64,000 nt of DNA, from the NCBI GenBank assembly GCA_945897805.1, contig CAMDFX010000001.1:124001-188000 (forward strand), given 5' to 3'. Source of the DNA: Chryseobacterium gleum (GTDB taxonomy: Bacteria; Bacteroidota; Bacteroidia; Flavobacteriales_D; Crocinitomicaceae). Positions 26,523-35,127 of the stretch are shown here, piece after piece (position 1 is the stretch's first letter; the number at the start of each line of letters is the position of its first letter). The notes beneath the pieces were generated by a model. The model was not told the origin of the DNA. It did not search any database and was given only the letters and a program-made list of their open reading frames with translations. The translations under genes were made by a program, and so were the position numbers.

Positions 26523-26969
26523 TTATTTGCTTAACTCTTCTTTAACCATCGCTGAGATGACTTTTCCATCTGCTTTTCCTGCTAATTTAGATGTTAAGAC
26601 GCCCATCACTTTGCCCATTTCTTGTGGTCCTGAAGCGCCGGTTTGAGCGATTGCTGCTTGCACTTCCGCGCGGATCTCGTCTTCTGACAACATCTTTGGA
26701 AGGTAAGCTTCGATGATTTGCGCTTGAAAAATTTCATCATGCGCCAAATCTTCTCTGTTTTGCTCGATATAAAGTGCATAAGTATCCATGCGTTGCTTGT
26801 GCAACTTCATTACAATTTTCATTGCAACTTCTTCGGAAACTTCTCCTGAGCCTGAAGTAGCTTCAAGCATCAGTTTCGACTTAATATCTCTCAAAGCAGC
26901 CAATTTTTCCTTTTCTCTGGCAAGCATGGCCGCTTTAATATCTGCATTGATTCTTTCTGTGAAAGTCAT
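26523..26969 (-). CDS. yqeY: GatB/YqeY-domain protein
   Basis: 148 aa from ATG 26969, 2 nt after the ftsZ stop; a TTG six bases upstream is less likely. Full-length YqeY family: ERINADIKAAMLAREKEKLAALR at the N-terminus and the C-terminal GatB_Yqey helices (GASGPQEMGKVMGVLTSKLAGKADGK). The domain is shared with the tRNA-binding tail of GatB; the function of stand-alone members is not settled. Last gene of the dcw transcript, before a terminator. Confidence 0.9.
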   Translation of the reverse strand: MTFTERINADIKAAMLAREKEKLAALRDIKSKLMLEATSGSGEVSEEVAMKIVMKLHKQRMDTYALYIEQNREDLAHDEIFQAQIIEAYLPKMLSEDEIRAEVQAAIAQTGASGPQEMGKVMGVLTSKLAGKADGKVISAMVKEELSK

Positions 26970-26971
26970 AA

Positions 26972-28585
26972 TCAATCTACGTTATCGTGTAAAAATGAAT
27001 TGTTGCTTCGCAAAGTCGCCGTTCCATTTTGTCCATCTGTCAAACCAAATCTAGAAACAGTTGAATCTGTGCTTGGGTTTGAACTGTCTAAATTGATGTT
27101 TCTTCGAACGAAAGCTGGCTCATTTTCCAACGCGCTGATTCCGTCCGTTTTTCTCAATTTTTGAGTGTACAATTGGATTCTTTCCAAACGCTCTTGCGCC
27201 AATCTTTGTTGCTCTTCAGGTGAAGTTGTTATTCTTGGCGTGCGATTGTTTAATTCTAATTTAGCCTCAACATCATCATCTAAATCAAAAACAACCACGC
27301 TTGGAGTTTCTGTTTTATCTTCTTTTTGAACCGCAGTCGGAGTGATTTCCCAATCTAGTTCTAAGGTTGGTTCCTCTTTTTTGAATTCATTTTTTGATTC
27401 TTCAGTAAAAGAAATGACTGGTTCCGTAATTTCAACTTTCGCTTCCACAGTATTCAAATCTTCTGCTTTCAAATATGGTTCTGGATTTACAGTCGCTTCA
27501 ATTTTTGCTTCAACTGTTGGAGTTGCAGCTTGGGTTGGAGATTGCAACAGCGAAATAATTTCATTCTTTGGCTCTTGGTCCAATGTAATCACTGTGCGCT
27601 CAGGTGCTTTTTCAAATCCAGTAATTGGAGATGATTTGAAACCTGTAGCAATTAAAGTAACACTCAATTTATCACCCAATGTTGGATCATAACCGTGTCC
27701 CCAAATTACATCTGCAGAGGAACCAGCTTCTTGTTGAATGTAATCTGTAATGATTCCGATTTCATCCATTAATACTTCTTTGTCACCATAAGTGATGTTC
27801 AACAATACGTAGTTTGCACCTTCGATATTATTGTCATTCAACAATGGAGAATTCATTGCTCCCTGAACGCATTCCAATGCACGGTTTTCACCTTCAGCAC
27901 TTGCAGAACCCATGATCGCAACACCAGAATTTTTCATTACGGTGTTTACGTCATTGAAATCAACGTTCACTGCACCGGTCACAGAAATTACTTCAGCGAT
28001 TCCTTTTGCAGCCGTTGAAAGCACATTGTCAGCTTGTGAAAAAGCATTTCCAATGGTCAAGTTTCCTGTCATTTCTCGTAAACGTTCATTATTGATTATC
28101 AATAATGTATCTACATTTTGACGCATTCCTTCTAAGCCTTCTTCCGCTTGTTGGCGGCGTTTTCTTCCTTCGAAACTGAAAGGAACCGTCACGATTCCTA
28201 CAGTTAAAATTCCCATTTCTTTGGCAACTTGTGCGATTACAGGCGCGGCACCAGTTCCGGTTCCACCACCCATTCCAGCAGTTACGAAAACCATTTTGGT
28301 TCCGTTGCTTAAAAATTCGCGAATTTCTTCTATATTTTCAATCGCTGCATTTTTCCCGATTTCAGGAATCGCTCCTGCACCGCGTCCTTCTGTCAAACTC
28401 AAACCTAATTGAATTTTAATTGGAACAGGAGAAATATCTAATGCTTGGCGATCTGTGTTACATACGATGAAGTCAACACCTTTGATGCCTTGACTATACA
28501 TGTGGTTAACAGCATTGCTACCGCCACCTCCAACTCCAATCACTTTGATGATTGAAGAAATGTCTTTTGGTAAATCGAATTCCAT
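26972..28585 (-). CDS. ftsZ: Cell division tubulin homologue FtsZ
   Basis: 537 aa. GTP-binding motif GGGTGTG at residues 106-112 (FVTAGMGGGTGTGAAP), the N-terminal VGGGGSNAVNHM, and the T7 synergy loop NVDFNDVNTVM. The polymerising domain ends near residue 330. It is followed by a ~200-residue acidic, P/T/E-rich linker, much longer than in E. coli FtsZ (383 aa in total). A basic segment (RTPRITTSPEEQQRLAQERLERIQLYTQK is the region) lies near residue 460. Forms the cytokinetic ring, anchored by FtsA from the adjacent gene. Confidence 0.97.
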   Translation of the reverse strand: MEFDLPKDISSIIKVIGVGGGGSNAVNHMYSQGIKGVDFIVCNTDRQALDISPVPIKIQLGLSLTEGRGAGAIPEIGKNAAIENIEEIREFLSNGTKMVFVTAGMGGGTGTGAAPVIAQVAKEMGILTVGIVTVPFSFEGRKRRQQAEEGLEGMRQNVDTLLIINNERLREMTGNLTIGNAFSQADNVLSTAAKGIAEVISVTGAVNVDFNDVNTVMKNSGVAIMGSASAEGENRALECVQGAMNSPLLNDNNIEGANYVLLNITYGDKEVLMDEIGIITDYIQQEAGSSADVIWGHGYDPTLGDKLSVTLIATGFKSSPITGFEKAPERTVITLDQEPKNEIISLLQSPTQAATPTVEAKIEATVNPEPYLKAEDLNTVEAKVEITEPVISFTEESKNEFKKEEPTLELDWEITPTAVQKEDKTETPSVVVFDLDDDVEAKLELNNRTPRITTSPEEQQRLAQERLERIQLYTQKLRKTDGISALENEPAFVRRNINLDSSNPSTDSTVSRFGLTDGQNGTATLRSNNSFLHDNVD

Positions 28586-28642
28586 CTTCTTGGCTTTATT
28601 TATTTGTTGTTTTACTTGTTGTTTTATTATAGTTCTGCTTTA

Positions 28643-29944
28643 TTATTCTTCGTCTTCTTTGATAAAATCTTTGGTTGCTTTTAAAATTTTCCCAAAGAAT
28701 CCACCTTTTGTACCATCGTCTTCAGAATGGCCTTTCACACCCGTTGGCGCTGTTTTAACCAATTTTTTATTGGCTGTTTCACTTTTTTCCAGTGATTCAA
28801 AACCTTTCAATACCAAACCAATTCCTGTTGAATAAATTGGGCTTGTCAAGTTTTCGATTGAATTTGTGCTTGCTAAATGTTCAGTTGGATAGCCAATTCT
28901 CGTATCCATTCCGGTTAAATATTCAAACAATTGGGTGATGTGTTTCAATTGAGAACCTCCACCGGTTACCACTATTCCAGCGATCAATTTTTTCTCATAA
29001 CCTGAATTGCGTATTTCATGGTACACATGTTCGATGATTTCCTCCATTCTAGCCTGGATGATACTTGCTAAATTGCGCACAGTAATCTCTTTAGGTCTTT
29101 GTCCTCGGATTCCTGGAATGCAAACAATTTCAGTATCTTGACTTTCACTTGCCAACGCAGAACCGAAACGAACTTTCAGTTTTTCTGCTTGGGGTCTCAT
29201 GATGGTGCAACCGTCTTTGATATCATTTGTAATCACATTTCCTCCAAAAGGAATTACGTGTGTGTGGCGAATAATTCCTTCGTGGAAAATCGCGATATCT
29301 GTCGTTCCACCGCCGATATCAACCAACACAACACCTGCTTCTTTTTCATCTTCCGACAAAACAGCTTCAGCAGATGCCAGAGGCTCCAAAATGGTATCTT
29401 TTACATCCAATCCTGATCTGTGAATGCATTTGTGAATATTCTTCGCAGCCGTTATGTGTCCTGTAATGATGTGAAAATTTGCTTCCAATCTTACACCCGA
29501 CATTCCGATTGGATCTTTTATTCCTTGCTCGAAGTCAACAATATATTCTTGCGGCAAAACGTGGATAATTTCTTCTCCTGGTTGCATCACCAATTTATAC
29601 ATATCGTCGATTAAAGCATCAATGTCTTTTTGAGAAATTTCGTCTTCAACTTCGTTTCTCGTATAACTTCCCCTGTGTTGTAAGCTTTTGATGTGTTGAC
29701 CAGCAATTCCAACATTCACGGTTCTGATGATCAATTGACCATCAACACGTTCTTGCGCTTCAGTAACTGCAGTTTTGATAGATTGAACTGTTCTGTCAAT
29801 ATTTGAAACCATTCCACGTGTCACACCAAGAGAATCACTTTTCCCCATTGATAGAATTTCAATTTTACCGTGTTCGTTTTTAGTTCCAACGAAACAAGCA
29901 ATTTTGGTAGTTCCAATATCCAGTCCAACAATTATATCTGCCAT
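28643..29944 (-). CDS. ftsA: Cell division actin-like protein FtsA
   Basis: 433 aa from ATG 29944 (MADIIVGLDIGTTKIACFVG); an in-frame start 30 nt upstream is unlikely. Actin-fold motifs: phosphate 1 GLDIGTTKIA, phosphate 2 VLVDIGGGTTDIAIF, and adenosine motif VVTGGGSQL. The SHS2 domain 1C is present. The C-terminus carries a basic/hydrophobic helix (GGFFGKILKATKDFIKE) expected to bind the membrane. Tethers FtsZ filaments. Order ftsQ-ftsA-ftsZ is standard. Confidence 0.95.
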   Translation of the reverse strand: MADIIVGLDIGTTKIACFVGTKNEHGKIEILSMGKSDSLGVTRGMVSNIDRTVQSIKTAVTEAQERVDGQLIIRTVNVGIAGQHIKSLQHRGSYTRNEVEDEISQKDIDALIDDMYKLVMQPGEEIIHVLPQEYIVDFEQGIKDPIGMSGVRLEANFHIITGHITAAKNIHKCIHRSGLDVKDTILEPLASAEAVLSEDEKEAGVVLVDIGGGTTDIAIFHEGIIRHTHVIPFGGNVITNDIKDGCTIMRPQAEKLKVRFGSALASESQDTEIVCIPGIRGQRPKEITVRNLASIIQARMEEIIEHVYHEIRNSGYEKKLIAGIVVTGGGSQLKHITQLFEYLTGMDTRIGYPTEHLASTNSIENLTSPIYSTGIGLVLKGFESLEKSETANKKLVKTAPTGVKGHSEDDGTKGGFFGKILKATKDFIKEDEE

Positions 29945-29994
29945 AACACTTTTATTTTTAATGACTAAAATCAAACTTCAAATGAAATTTGACA

Positions 29995-30804
29995 TCATTC
30001 ACTGATTATATTTTTCTTTTTACAAACAATCTGTTTGCTGTATTTTAAGTTGATGACTTCGTATTTGTCCCAACCTTCAAAAGGCAAACCTTCTTTGTAA
30101 AAAACGATTAATTTTTTAAACTTTTCTGCAACATCCTCTTTCGTTCGTGCTGTGCCAAATATTATTTTTTGACCACCAACTTGAGGTATAAGTACAAAAT
30201 CTCCGTTCTTTTCGAGGTTGATTTGACCAATTTGAGCATTCAAGAAAGCATTATTACAAACATAGCTCGAAATTCGATAGATATCATCTAAATTTCGAAT
30301 ACTTATCAAGGTATCATTGTTAATAATTTTTTGCACAGATTCGCTGTTTTTCCTGTCTTTTATGAAGCCTGTAATTACCACAACGCGAGCTGTATAAAGG
30401 TATGATGGAGCCATCGTATTTCCGTCTTCATCGAGGTAGAAATCTTCACCGTAACGGTTAAAAATTCTTGCGATGGGTTTTCTGATGTTCACTTCAATGT
30501 TCCAAGTGCCGCCTAAATTGGTATAAACTTTCGCTTCTTTAACCTCTGTCATTTGCGAAATGTATTTTTCTATTTCGGCAATTTTGAGGTTTTCAATTTT
30601 TTGACCTGGATACACAAATCCTGCGCGCATTAATCTTGTTAATAAATCAGCTTTGGTCAAAAAAACATTTTCACCTTTGATTTTGATGTCAATGTTTGGG
30701 ACTTTCAATTCGGACTCCATTTGCGCCGATTTTGTCAAACTCAGCAACACAAATACCAAAATCGTAAATGCACTCCAAAAAGCTATTTTCAACCATTTTT
30801 TCAT
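29995..30804 (-). CDS. ftsQ: Cell division protein FtsQ
   Basis: 269 aa bitopic membrane protein. One N-terminal membrane helix at residues 6-23 (KIAFWSAFTILVFVLLSL) is followed by a POTRA-like and beta domain (MTEVKEAKVYTNLGGTWNIEVNIRKPIARIF, GEDFYLDEDGNTMAPS). Weakly conserved, so the call rests on fold pattern plus position between murC and ftsA. Start overlaps the murC stop by 4 bp. Confidence 0.88.
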   Translation of the reverse strand: MKKWLKIAFWSAFTILVFVLLSLTKSAQMESELKVPNIDIKIKGENVFLTKADLLTRLMRAGFVYPGQKIENLKIAEIEKYISQMTEVKEAKVYTNLGGTWNIEVNIRKPIARIFNRYGEDFYLDEDGNTMAPSYLYTARVVVITGFIKDRKNSESVQKIINNDTLISIRNLDDIYRISSYVCNNAFLNAQIGQINLEKNGDFVLIPQVGGQKIIFGTARTKEDVAEKFKKLIVFYKEGLPFEGWDKYEVINLKYSKQIVCKKKNIISE

Positions 30805-32162
30805 CGCGTCAATTTTTCTTTAATTGGTTGCACAATTCGGTCAATATCGCCCGCGCCGATGGTCAAAATGATTCCTTCGGTTTGCTCGCTTACTATCGAA
30901 ATGGCGGCTGCCGGAGACAATACTTTTTTGTTGTTTGTAGTGCACATTTCAAGCAAAGCTTCGCTAGTGATTCCCTCCATTGGTTCTTCTCTTGCAGGAT
31001 AGATTGGCAACAGAATTAATTCGTCTATTTTGGATAATTCCTGCGCAAAATCAAGCATGAAATCTTTTGTTCTTGAAAATAAATGCGGTTGAAATATTCC
31101 TGTGATTTTTTGATTTGGATAAATTAATTTTACAGAATCTATCAAGGCTTTTATTTCAGTTGGATGATGCGCATAGTCATCGATAAAGACCAATTTTGAA
31201 GTCCGAATTTGGTATTCAAATCTGCGTTTCACCCCTTTGAATGTTTTCAATCCAAATCTGATTTCAGCTTCCGAAAGTCCTAAAAACAAGCAAAAAGCGA
31301 TACAAGCCAATGCATTTTCCGCATTGTGAATGCCAGGAAGTCCCAATTCTATGTTTTTCCACTGCTGATTTTCTGAAACCAAATCCATGTAAAAAACACC
31401 TGATTCCACTTTCAAATTTTCACCTTTAAAATCCGCGTCTTCATTGATTGCATATGTAATAATCGGTGCTGTTGAAGTTAAATTTAAGCCTTTTCTCAAA
31501 ATCAATATTCCATTTGGATTAATCTGATTGGCGTAATCTTGAAAACCATTTAAAAATGTTTGTGCATCACCATAAATGTCTAAATGGTCGGCATCAGTGG
31601 AAGTAATTATCGACCCAAAAGGTTGCAATTGCAAGAAAGAACGGTCAAATTCGTCAGCTTCAATTACTGTAAATTCAGAAGTTTTCGAGGCAACAAAATT
31701 ACTATTAAAATTGGCTGAAATTCCACCCAAAAAAGCATTGCATTTCAAATGTGATTCATTCAAAATATGTGTCAACATGGTACTTGTGGTTGTTTTTCCA
31801 TGCGTCCCAGCAACCCCCAAACCTTTGGAATTTCTGGTAATTAATCCCAACACTTCGGCGCGTTTCAAAAGTGTGAAATTCTTGCTTTTAAAAAAATCAA
31901 ATTCGCCTAACTTTTTGATTGCGGGCGTATAAACCACCAAAGTTTCAGCTGGATTTGAAAACTGTGAAGCAATCTGATTTCCCAAATCTTCGTAATGAAC
32001 GTAGATTCCTTCGTTTTGTAATTCATTGGTGAGTGGACTAGGAGTTTTGTCGTAACCGGAAACACATAATCCTTTCATATTGAAATACCTCGCCAAAGCG
32101 GACATCCCAATCCCCCCGATACCGAGGAAGTAGATATTTTTATATGTTTCTAATTTTCTCAT
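30801..32162 (-). CDS. murC: UDP-N-acetylmuramate-L-alanine ligase
   Basis: 453 aa. N-terminal Rossmann motif LGIGGIGMSALA and the ATP loop GTHGKTTT at 119-126, plus DDYAHHPTEI near residue 330, all diagnostic of MurC. Adds L-Ala to UDP-MurNAc, the first amino acid of the peptidoglycan stem. Separated from murG by the longest spacer inside the cluster (136 nt), which is filled by an 8-bp tandem repeat. Confidence 0.96.
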   Translation of the reverse strand: MRKLETYKNIYFLGIGGIGMSALARYFNMKGLCVSGYDKTPSPLTNELQNEGIYVHYEDLGNQIASQFSNPAETLVVYTPAIKKLGEFDFFKSKNFTLLKRAEVLGLITRNSKGLGVAGTHGKTTTSTMLTHILNESHLKCNAFLGGISANFNSNFVASKTSEFTVIEADEFDRSFLQLQPFGSIITSTDADHLDIYGDAQTFLNGFQDYANQINPNGILILRKGLNLTSTAPIITYAINEDADFKGENLKVESGVFYMDLVSENQQWKNIELGLPGIHNAENALACIAFCLFLGLSEAEIRFGLKTFKGVKRRFEYQIRTSKLVFIDDYAHHPTEIKALIDSVKLIYPNQKITGIFQPHLFSRTKDFMLDFAQELSKIDELILLPIYPAREEPMEGITSEALLEMCTTNNKKVLSPAAAISIVSEQTEGIILTIGAGDIDRIVQPIKEKLTR

Positions 32163-32178
32163 TCGTATTTTCTTTAAA

Positions 32179-32324
32179 AATTGTCAAATTGTCAAATTGC
32201 AAATTATTTAATTTTCTCCCAATCTGCTAATCTGCTAATTTGCCAATCTGCCAATCTCCTAATTTGCCAATCTCCCAATCTCCCAATCTGCTAATCTACT
32301 AATCTGCTAATTTTTTAATTTTCT
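32179..32324. repeat. 8-bp tandem repeat in the murG-murC spacer
   Basis: An octamer period runs without slippage over most of the tract. Units from 32221 on are aatctgct, aatctgct, aatttgcc, aatctgcc, aatctcct, aatttgcc, aatctccc, aatctccc, aatctgct, aatctact, aatctgct. A second family (aattgtca, aattgtca, aattgcaa) starts at 32179. On the minus strand the unit is AGCAGATT. The repeat enters murG: its last codons (L-A-D-stop) are made of a repeat unit. Confidence 0.85.
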
Positions 32325-33405
32325 CCAATTCATCCACAATCATTTTGCTTGCATTCGGTTTTCCCAATTTGGCTATTGCTTCGCTCAATTCTTTCAATTT
32401 ATTTTCAGAACCAATTAATTCGATTGCTTTCGCCATCAAGTGGTTTTTTGCTTCTGTGTCTTTCACCAAAATCGCCGCATTTTTATTGACCAAAGCCATG
32501 GCGTTTTTGGTTTGATGATCTTCAGCCACATTGGGCGATGGAACCAAAATCGTTGGTTTTTGAATCAAGCACAATTCTGAAACTGAAATCGCTCCTGCGC
32601 GTGAAATAATAATATCTGCCGCTGCGTAAGCCAAATCCATTCTAGCGATAAATTCATTCAAATGAACGCCTTCGTGATTGATTTGACTCAATGTTTCTTT
32701 CATTTTTTCGAAGTAAAATTTTCCGCATTGCCAAAGCACCTGGACTTGATTTTCTTTAATTAATTTCATTCCCTCTAGCACACTTTCGTTCAAGGTGCGC
32801 GCGCCCAAACTTCCGCCGATCACCAAGATTGTCTTTTTGTTTGGATTGAGTCCGAAGAATGAATAAGCTTCCTCTTTTTTTCCTTCGATGGCAATCATTT
32901 CAGCGCGTACAGGATTTCCTGTTTCCACGATTTTTTCCTCGGGAAAGAAGTTTTCTAATCCATCGTAAGCTGTGCAAATTGCATTTACTTTTCCTGACAA
33001 AATCTTGTTTGTTTTGCCAGGAAAAGAATTTTGTTCTTGAATCAATGTTGGAATTCCTGCAAAAATGGCGGCTCTTAATGTTGGTCCACTTGCATAGCCG
33101 CCAACGCCTACAACGACTTCTGGCTTGAAATTCTTCAATATTTTGTATGCTTTGAATAAGCTATTGATCAATTTAAAAGGCAAAATAAAATTAGAGAAAG
33201 TCAATTTTCTTTGAAATCCTGCGATAGGTAAACCTATAATTTTGTAACCTGCAGCAGGCACTTTTTCCATTTCCATTTTCCCCAAGGCGCCCACAAAAAG
33301 AATTTCTGCCTCTGGATTCCGACGCATGATTTCATTGGCAATTGCCAACGCTGGAAAAATATGTCCGCCAGTTCCACCTCCTGATATGATAGCTCTTTTG
33401 ATCAT
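32299..33405 (-). CDS. murG: Undecaprenyl-diphospho-muramoylpentapeptide GlcNAc transferase
   Basis: 368 aa. N-terminal glycine loop SGGGTGGHIFPALAI, donor-site VIGGSLGARTLNE, and RAGAISVSELCLIQKPTILVPSP. Converts lipid I to lipid II on the cytoplasmic face. Start overlaps the ftsW stop by 4 bp. Its final codons are part of the octamer repeat, so the C-terminal three residues may vary between strains. Confidence 0.96.
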   Translation of the reverse strand: MIKRAIISGGGTGGHIFPALAIANEIMRRNPEAEILFVGALGKMEMEKVPAAGYKIIGLPIAGFQRKLTFSNFILPFKLINSLFKAYKILKNFKPEVVVGVGGYASGPTLRAAIFAGIPTLIQEQNSFPGKTNKILSGKVNAICTAYDGLENFFPEEKIVETGNPVRAEMIAIEGKKEEAYSFFGLNPNKKTILVIGGSLGARTLNESVLEGMKLIKENQVQVLWQCGKFYFEKMKETLSQINHEGVHLNEFIARMDLAYAAADIIISRAGAISVSELCLIQKPTILVPSPNVAEDHQTKNAMALVNKNAAILVKDTEAKNHLMAKAIELIGSENKLKELSEAIAKLGKPNASKMIVDELEKIKKLAD

Positions 33406-34607
33406 TCTACAAAATCATTTTGAATTTCGTTGTCCTTTTCTTCTGTTTTATCTTCCTGAATTTGCTGTTTTGTAGCGATACTTTGTACAATACCTAATCC
33501 GACGCAAGTCATTATTAAGGCAGAGCCTCCCATTGCTAAAAGTGGCATATTTTGTCCTGTTACGGGAAAAACACCTGTACAAACTAGCATATTAACTGTT
33601 GCTTGGGACAGCAGTAAAATTCCAATGCCCAGAACTGCATAAGTTTCAAAGAGTTTATCTGTTTTCAATGCAATTTTGATCATTCGATAAAGCAGAATCA
33701 AATAAAGCATGACCAAAATAATGGCTCCTGTGAGTCCAAATTCTTCTACAAAACTGGCAAAGTAAAAATCGGCATAGGCTTCAGGAACATATTCTTTCAC
33801 CTTTCCATCACCAGGTCCTTGGCCGAAAATTCCACCAGCAAAAATCCCTAATTCAGCATTTTTGGCTTGCGCATTGTCAACTACTTCAATTTCGTCAGCA
33901 ATTTCGGGTTTCATGTCTAAACGAGTCAAAACACGATTTTCCCAAGTTTCGTAGCGCGGCAGCAAATTCAAATCGGGCAGTGCTTTGTGGGTAACAACGA
34001 CGAGCGCAAAAAGAATAATTCCACCAATAAATAGGCTCGTCATTTTCAGGAAAGGCACTTTTCCTAAAAATAAAAGAATCAAGCAAATAAAGAAAACAAT
34101 GGCTGCGGTCGAAAAATTGTCTTTAACTATCAATCCACAAATAACAACAATCGGCAGCAATATCGGCCAGAAACCTTGTTTCCATGAGTTTAAAATGTCT
34201 TTCTTTTTAGCGAGCAGCCGTGATACGTATAGTATCAATGACAGTTTTGCGAAATCTGAAGCTTGGAATGTCAGTCCAACAAAAGGAATGGGAATCCATC
34301 TTCCAGCGCCATTTACCTTTTTCACGAAGAAAAAAGTAAAGATCAAGAGGGCGACCGAAGCATAAAAGCTAAATCGTGCTAATTTGGAAAAATAAAGAGG
34401 ATTTTTTTTGTGAATCCAGTACATTGTTGAAAATGCAATCAACACATAAACAACGTGTTTCATTAAATATTTAAAAGGAGTTCCGCCTTCCATCTTCACC
34501 AGAATGGGGACAAAACTATAGACGCTCACCAATGAGAATGCGAGTAATATGAGTGTGATCACCCAAATTACGCGGTCGCCTTTTAGATATTTAAAATATT
34601 TAATCAC
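33402..34607 (-). CDS. ftsW: SEDS-family septal peptidoglycan polymerase FtsW
   Basis: 401 aa with about ten hydrophobic segments. SEDS marks: GAGRWIPIPFVGLTFQASDFAKL, and GIFAGGIFGQGPGDGKVKEYVPEAYADFYFASFVEEFG, the FtsW/RodA/SpoVE signature. FtsW rather than RodA is inferred from its place in the dcw cluster beside FtsI. Overlaps neighbours by 4 bp on both sides. Confidence 0.94.
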   Translation of the reverse strand: MIKYFKYLKGDRVIWVITLILLAFSLVSVYSFVPILVKMEGGTPFKYLMKHVVYVLIAFSTMYWIHKKNPLYFSKLARFSFYASVALLIFTFFFVKKVNGAGRWIPIPFVGLTFQASDFAKLSLILYVSRLLAKKKDILNSWKQGFWPILLPIVVICGLIVKDNFSTAAIVFFICLILLFLGKVPFLKMTSLFIGGIILFALVVVTHKALPDLNLLPRYETWENRVLTRLDMKPEIADEIEVVDNAQAKNAELGIFAGGIFGQGPGDGKVKEYVPEAYADFYFASFVEEFGLTGAIILVMLYLILLYRMIKIALKTDKLFETYAVLGIGILLLSQATVNMLVCTGVFPVTGQNMPLLAMGGSALIMTCVGLGIVQSIATKQQIQEDKTEEKDNEIQNDFVE

Positions 34608-35077
34608 TTGTCTTGGTGTATGTCTAAAAACAATTCTAACTTTTCTTTGTCCTTTTTCCAGTTTTCGCCTTTTCTTGTGAAAAGTAAAATACCATTCTCT
34701 GTTTTGAAGGTTTTTAGCATTTTCAATACTTCGTCTAAATCATTGGCAGCAAAGAAAGTTTCGACCAAATTCTTTGCTTCAAAAGGGAGAGACAAATCTG
34801 CTTTATTGTGACAGCAAATCATTTTCAAGTTTGAAAAACAGGCTGGATTTTCTAGTATCAATGTAGAAATATCTTCAGCATTGGCGATCCACAAAACAGG
34901 AGCCGGAAAACTATTTAAAATATTTTCAATTTCATAATTCTTGGGGTTATACCAGGAAAAAACATCCATTCCCCACAGTTTACCGTGGGCTGATAATACG
35001 CTTTTTTCAACCTGGTCTAGACTTCTATTTCTAGCTTCTAGGAGTTGATTTGCTATTTTACCGACTGATTTTTCCAT
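34604..35077 (-). CDS. Unknown 157-aa dcw-cluster protein, possibly Mur-ligase C-domain-like
   Basis: 157 aa, no signal peptide or membrane helix, no family I recognise. It sits between murD and ftsW, 50 nt after murD and overlapping ftsW by 4 bp, so it is part of the cluster. By eye the segment APVLWIANAED...LKMICCHNK...VETFFAAND...GILLFTRKG lines up with the C-terminal Rossmann-like domain of the neighbouring MurD (TVWIVGGIDKG...VKAIICLGT...VETIVEAGS...TVLLSPACA). The MurD substrate motifs are not kept. A degenerate domain duplicate is the inference; it may be just chance. Confidence 0.6.
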   Translation of the reverse strand: MEKSVGKIANQLLEARNRSLDQVEKSVLSAHGKLWGMDVFSWYNPKNYEIENILNSFPAPVLWIANAEDISTLILENPACFSNLKMICCHNKADLSLPFEAKNLVETFFAANDLDEVLKMLKTFKTENGILLFTRKGENWKKDKEKLELFLDIHQDK

Positions 35078-35127
35078 CGAATTGAAATTGAATTATTTTG
35101 AAATTGTATGCAATTATTCAAATTGAA

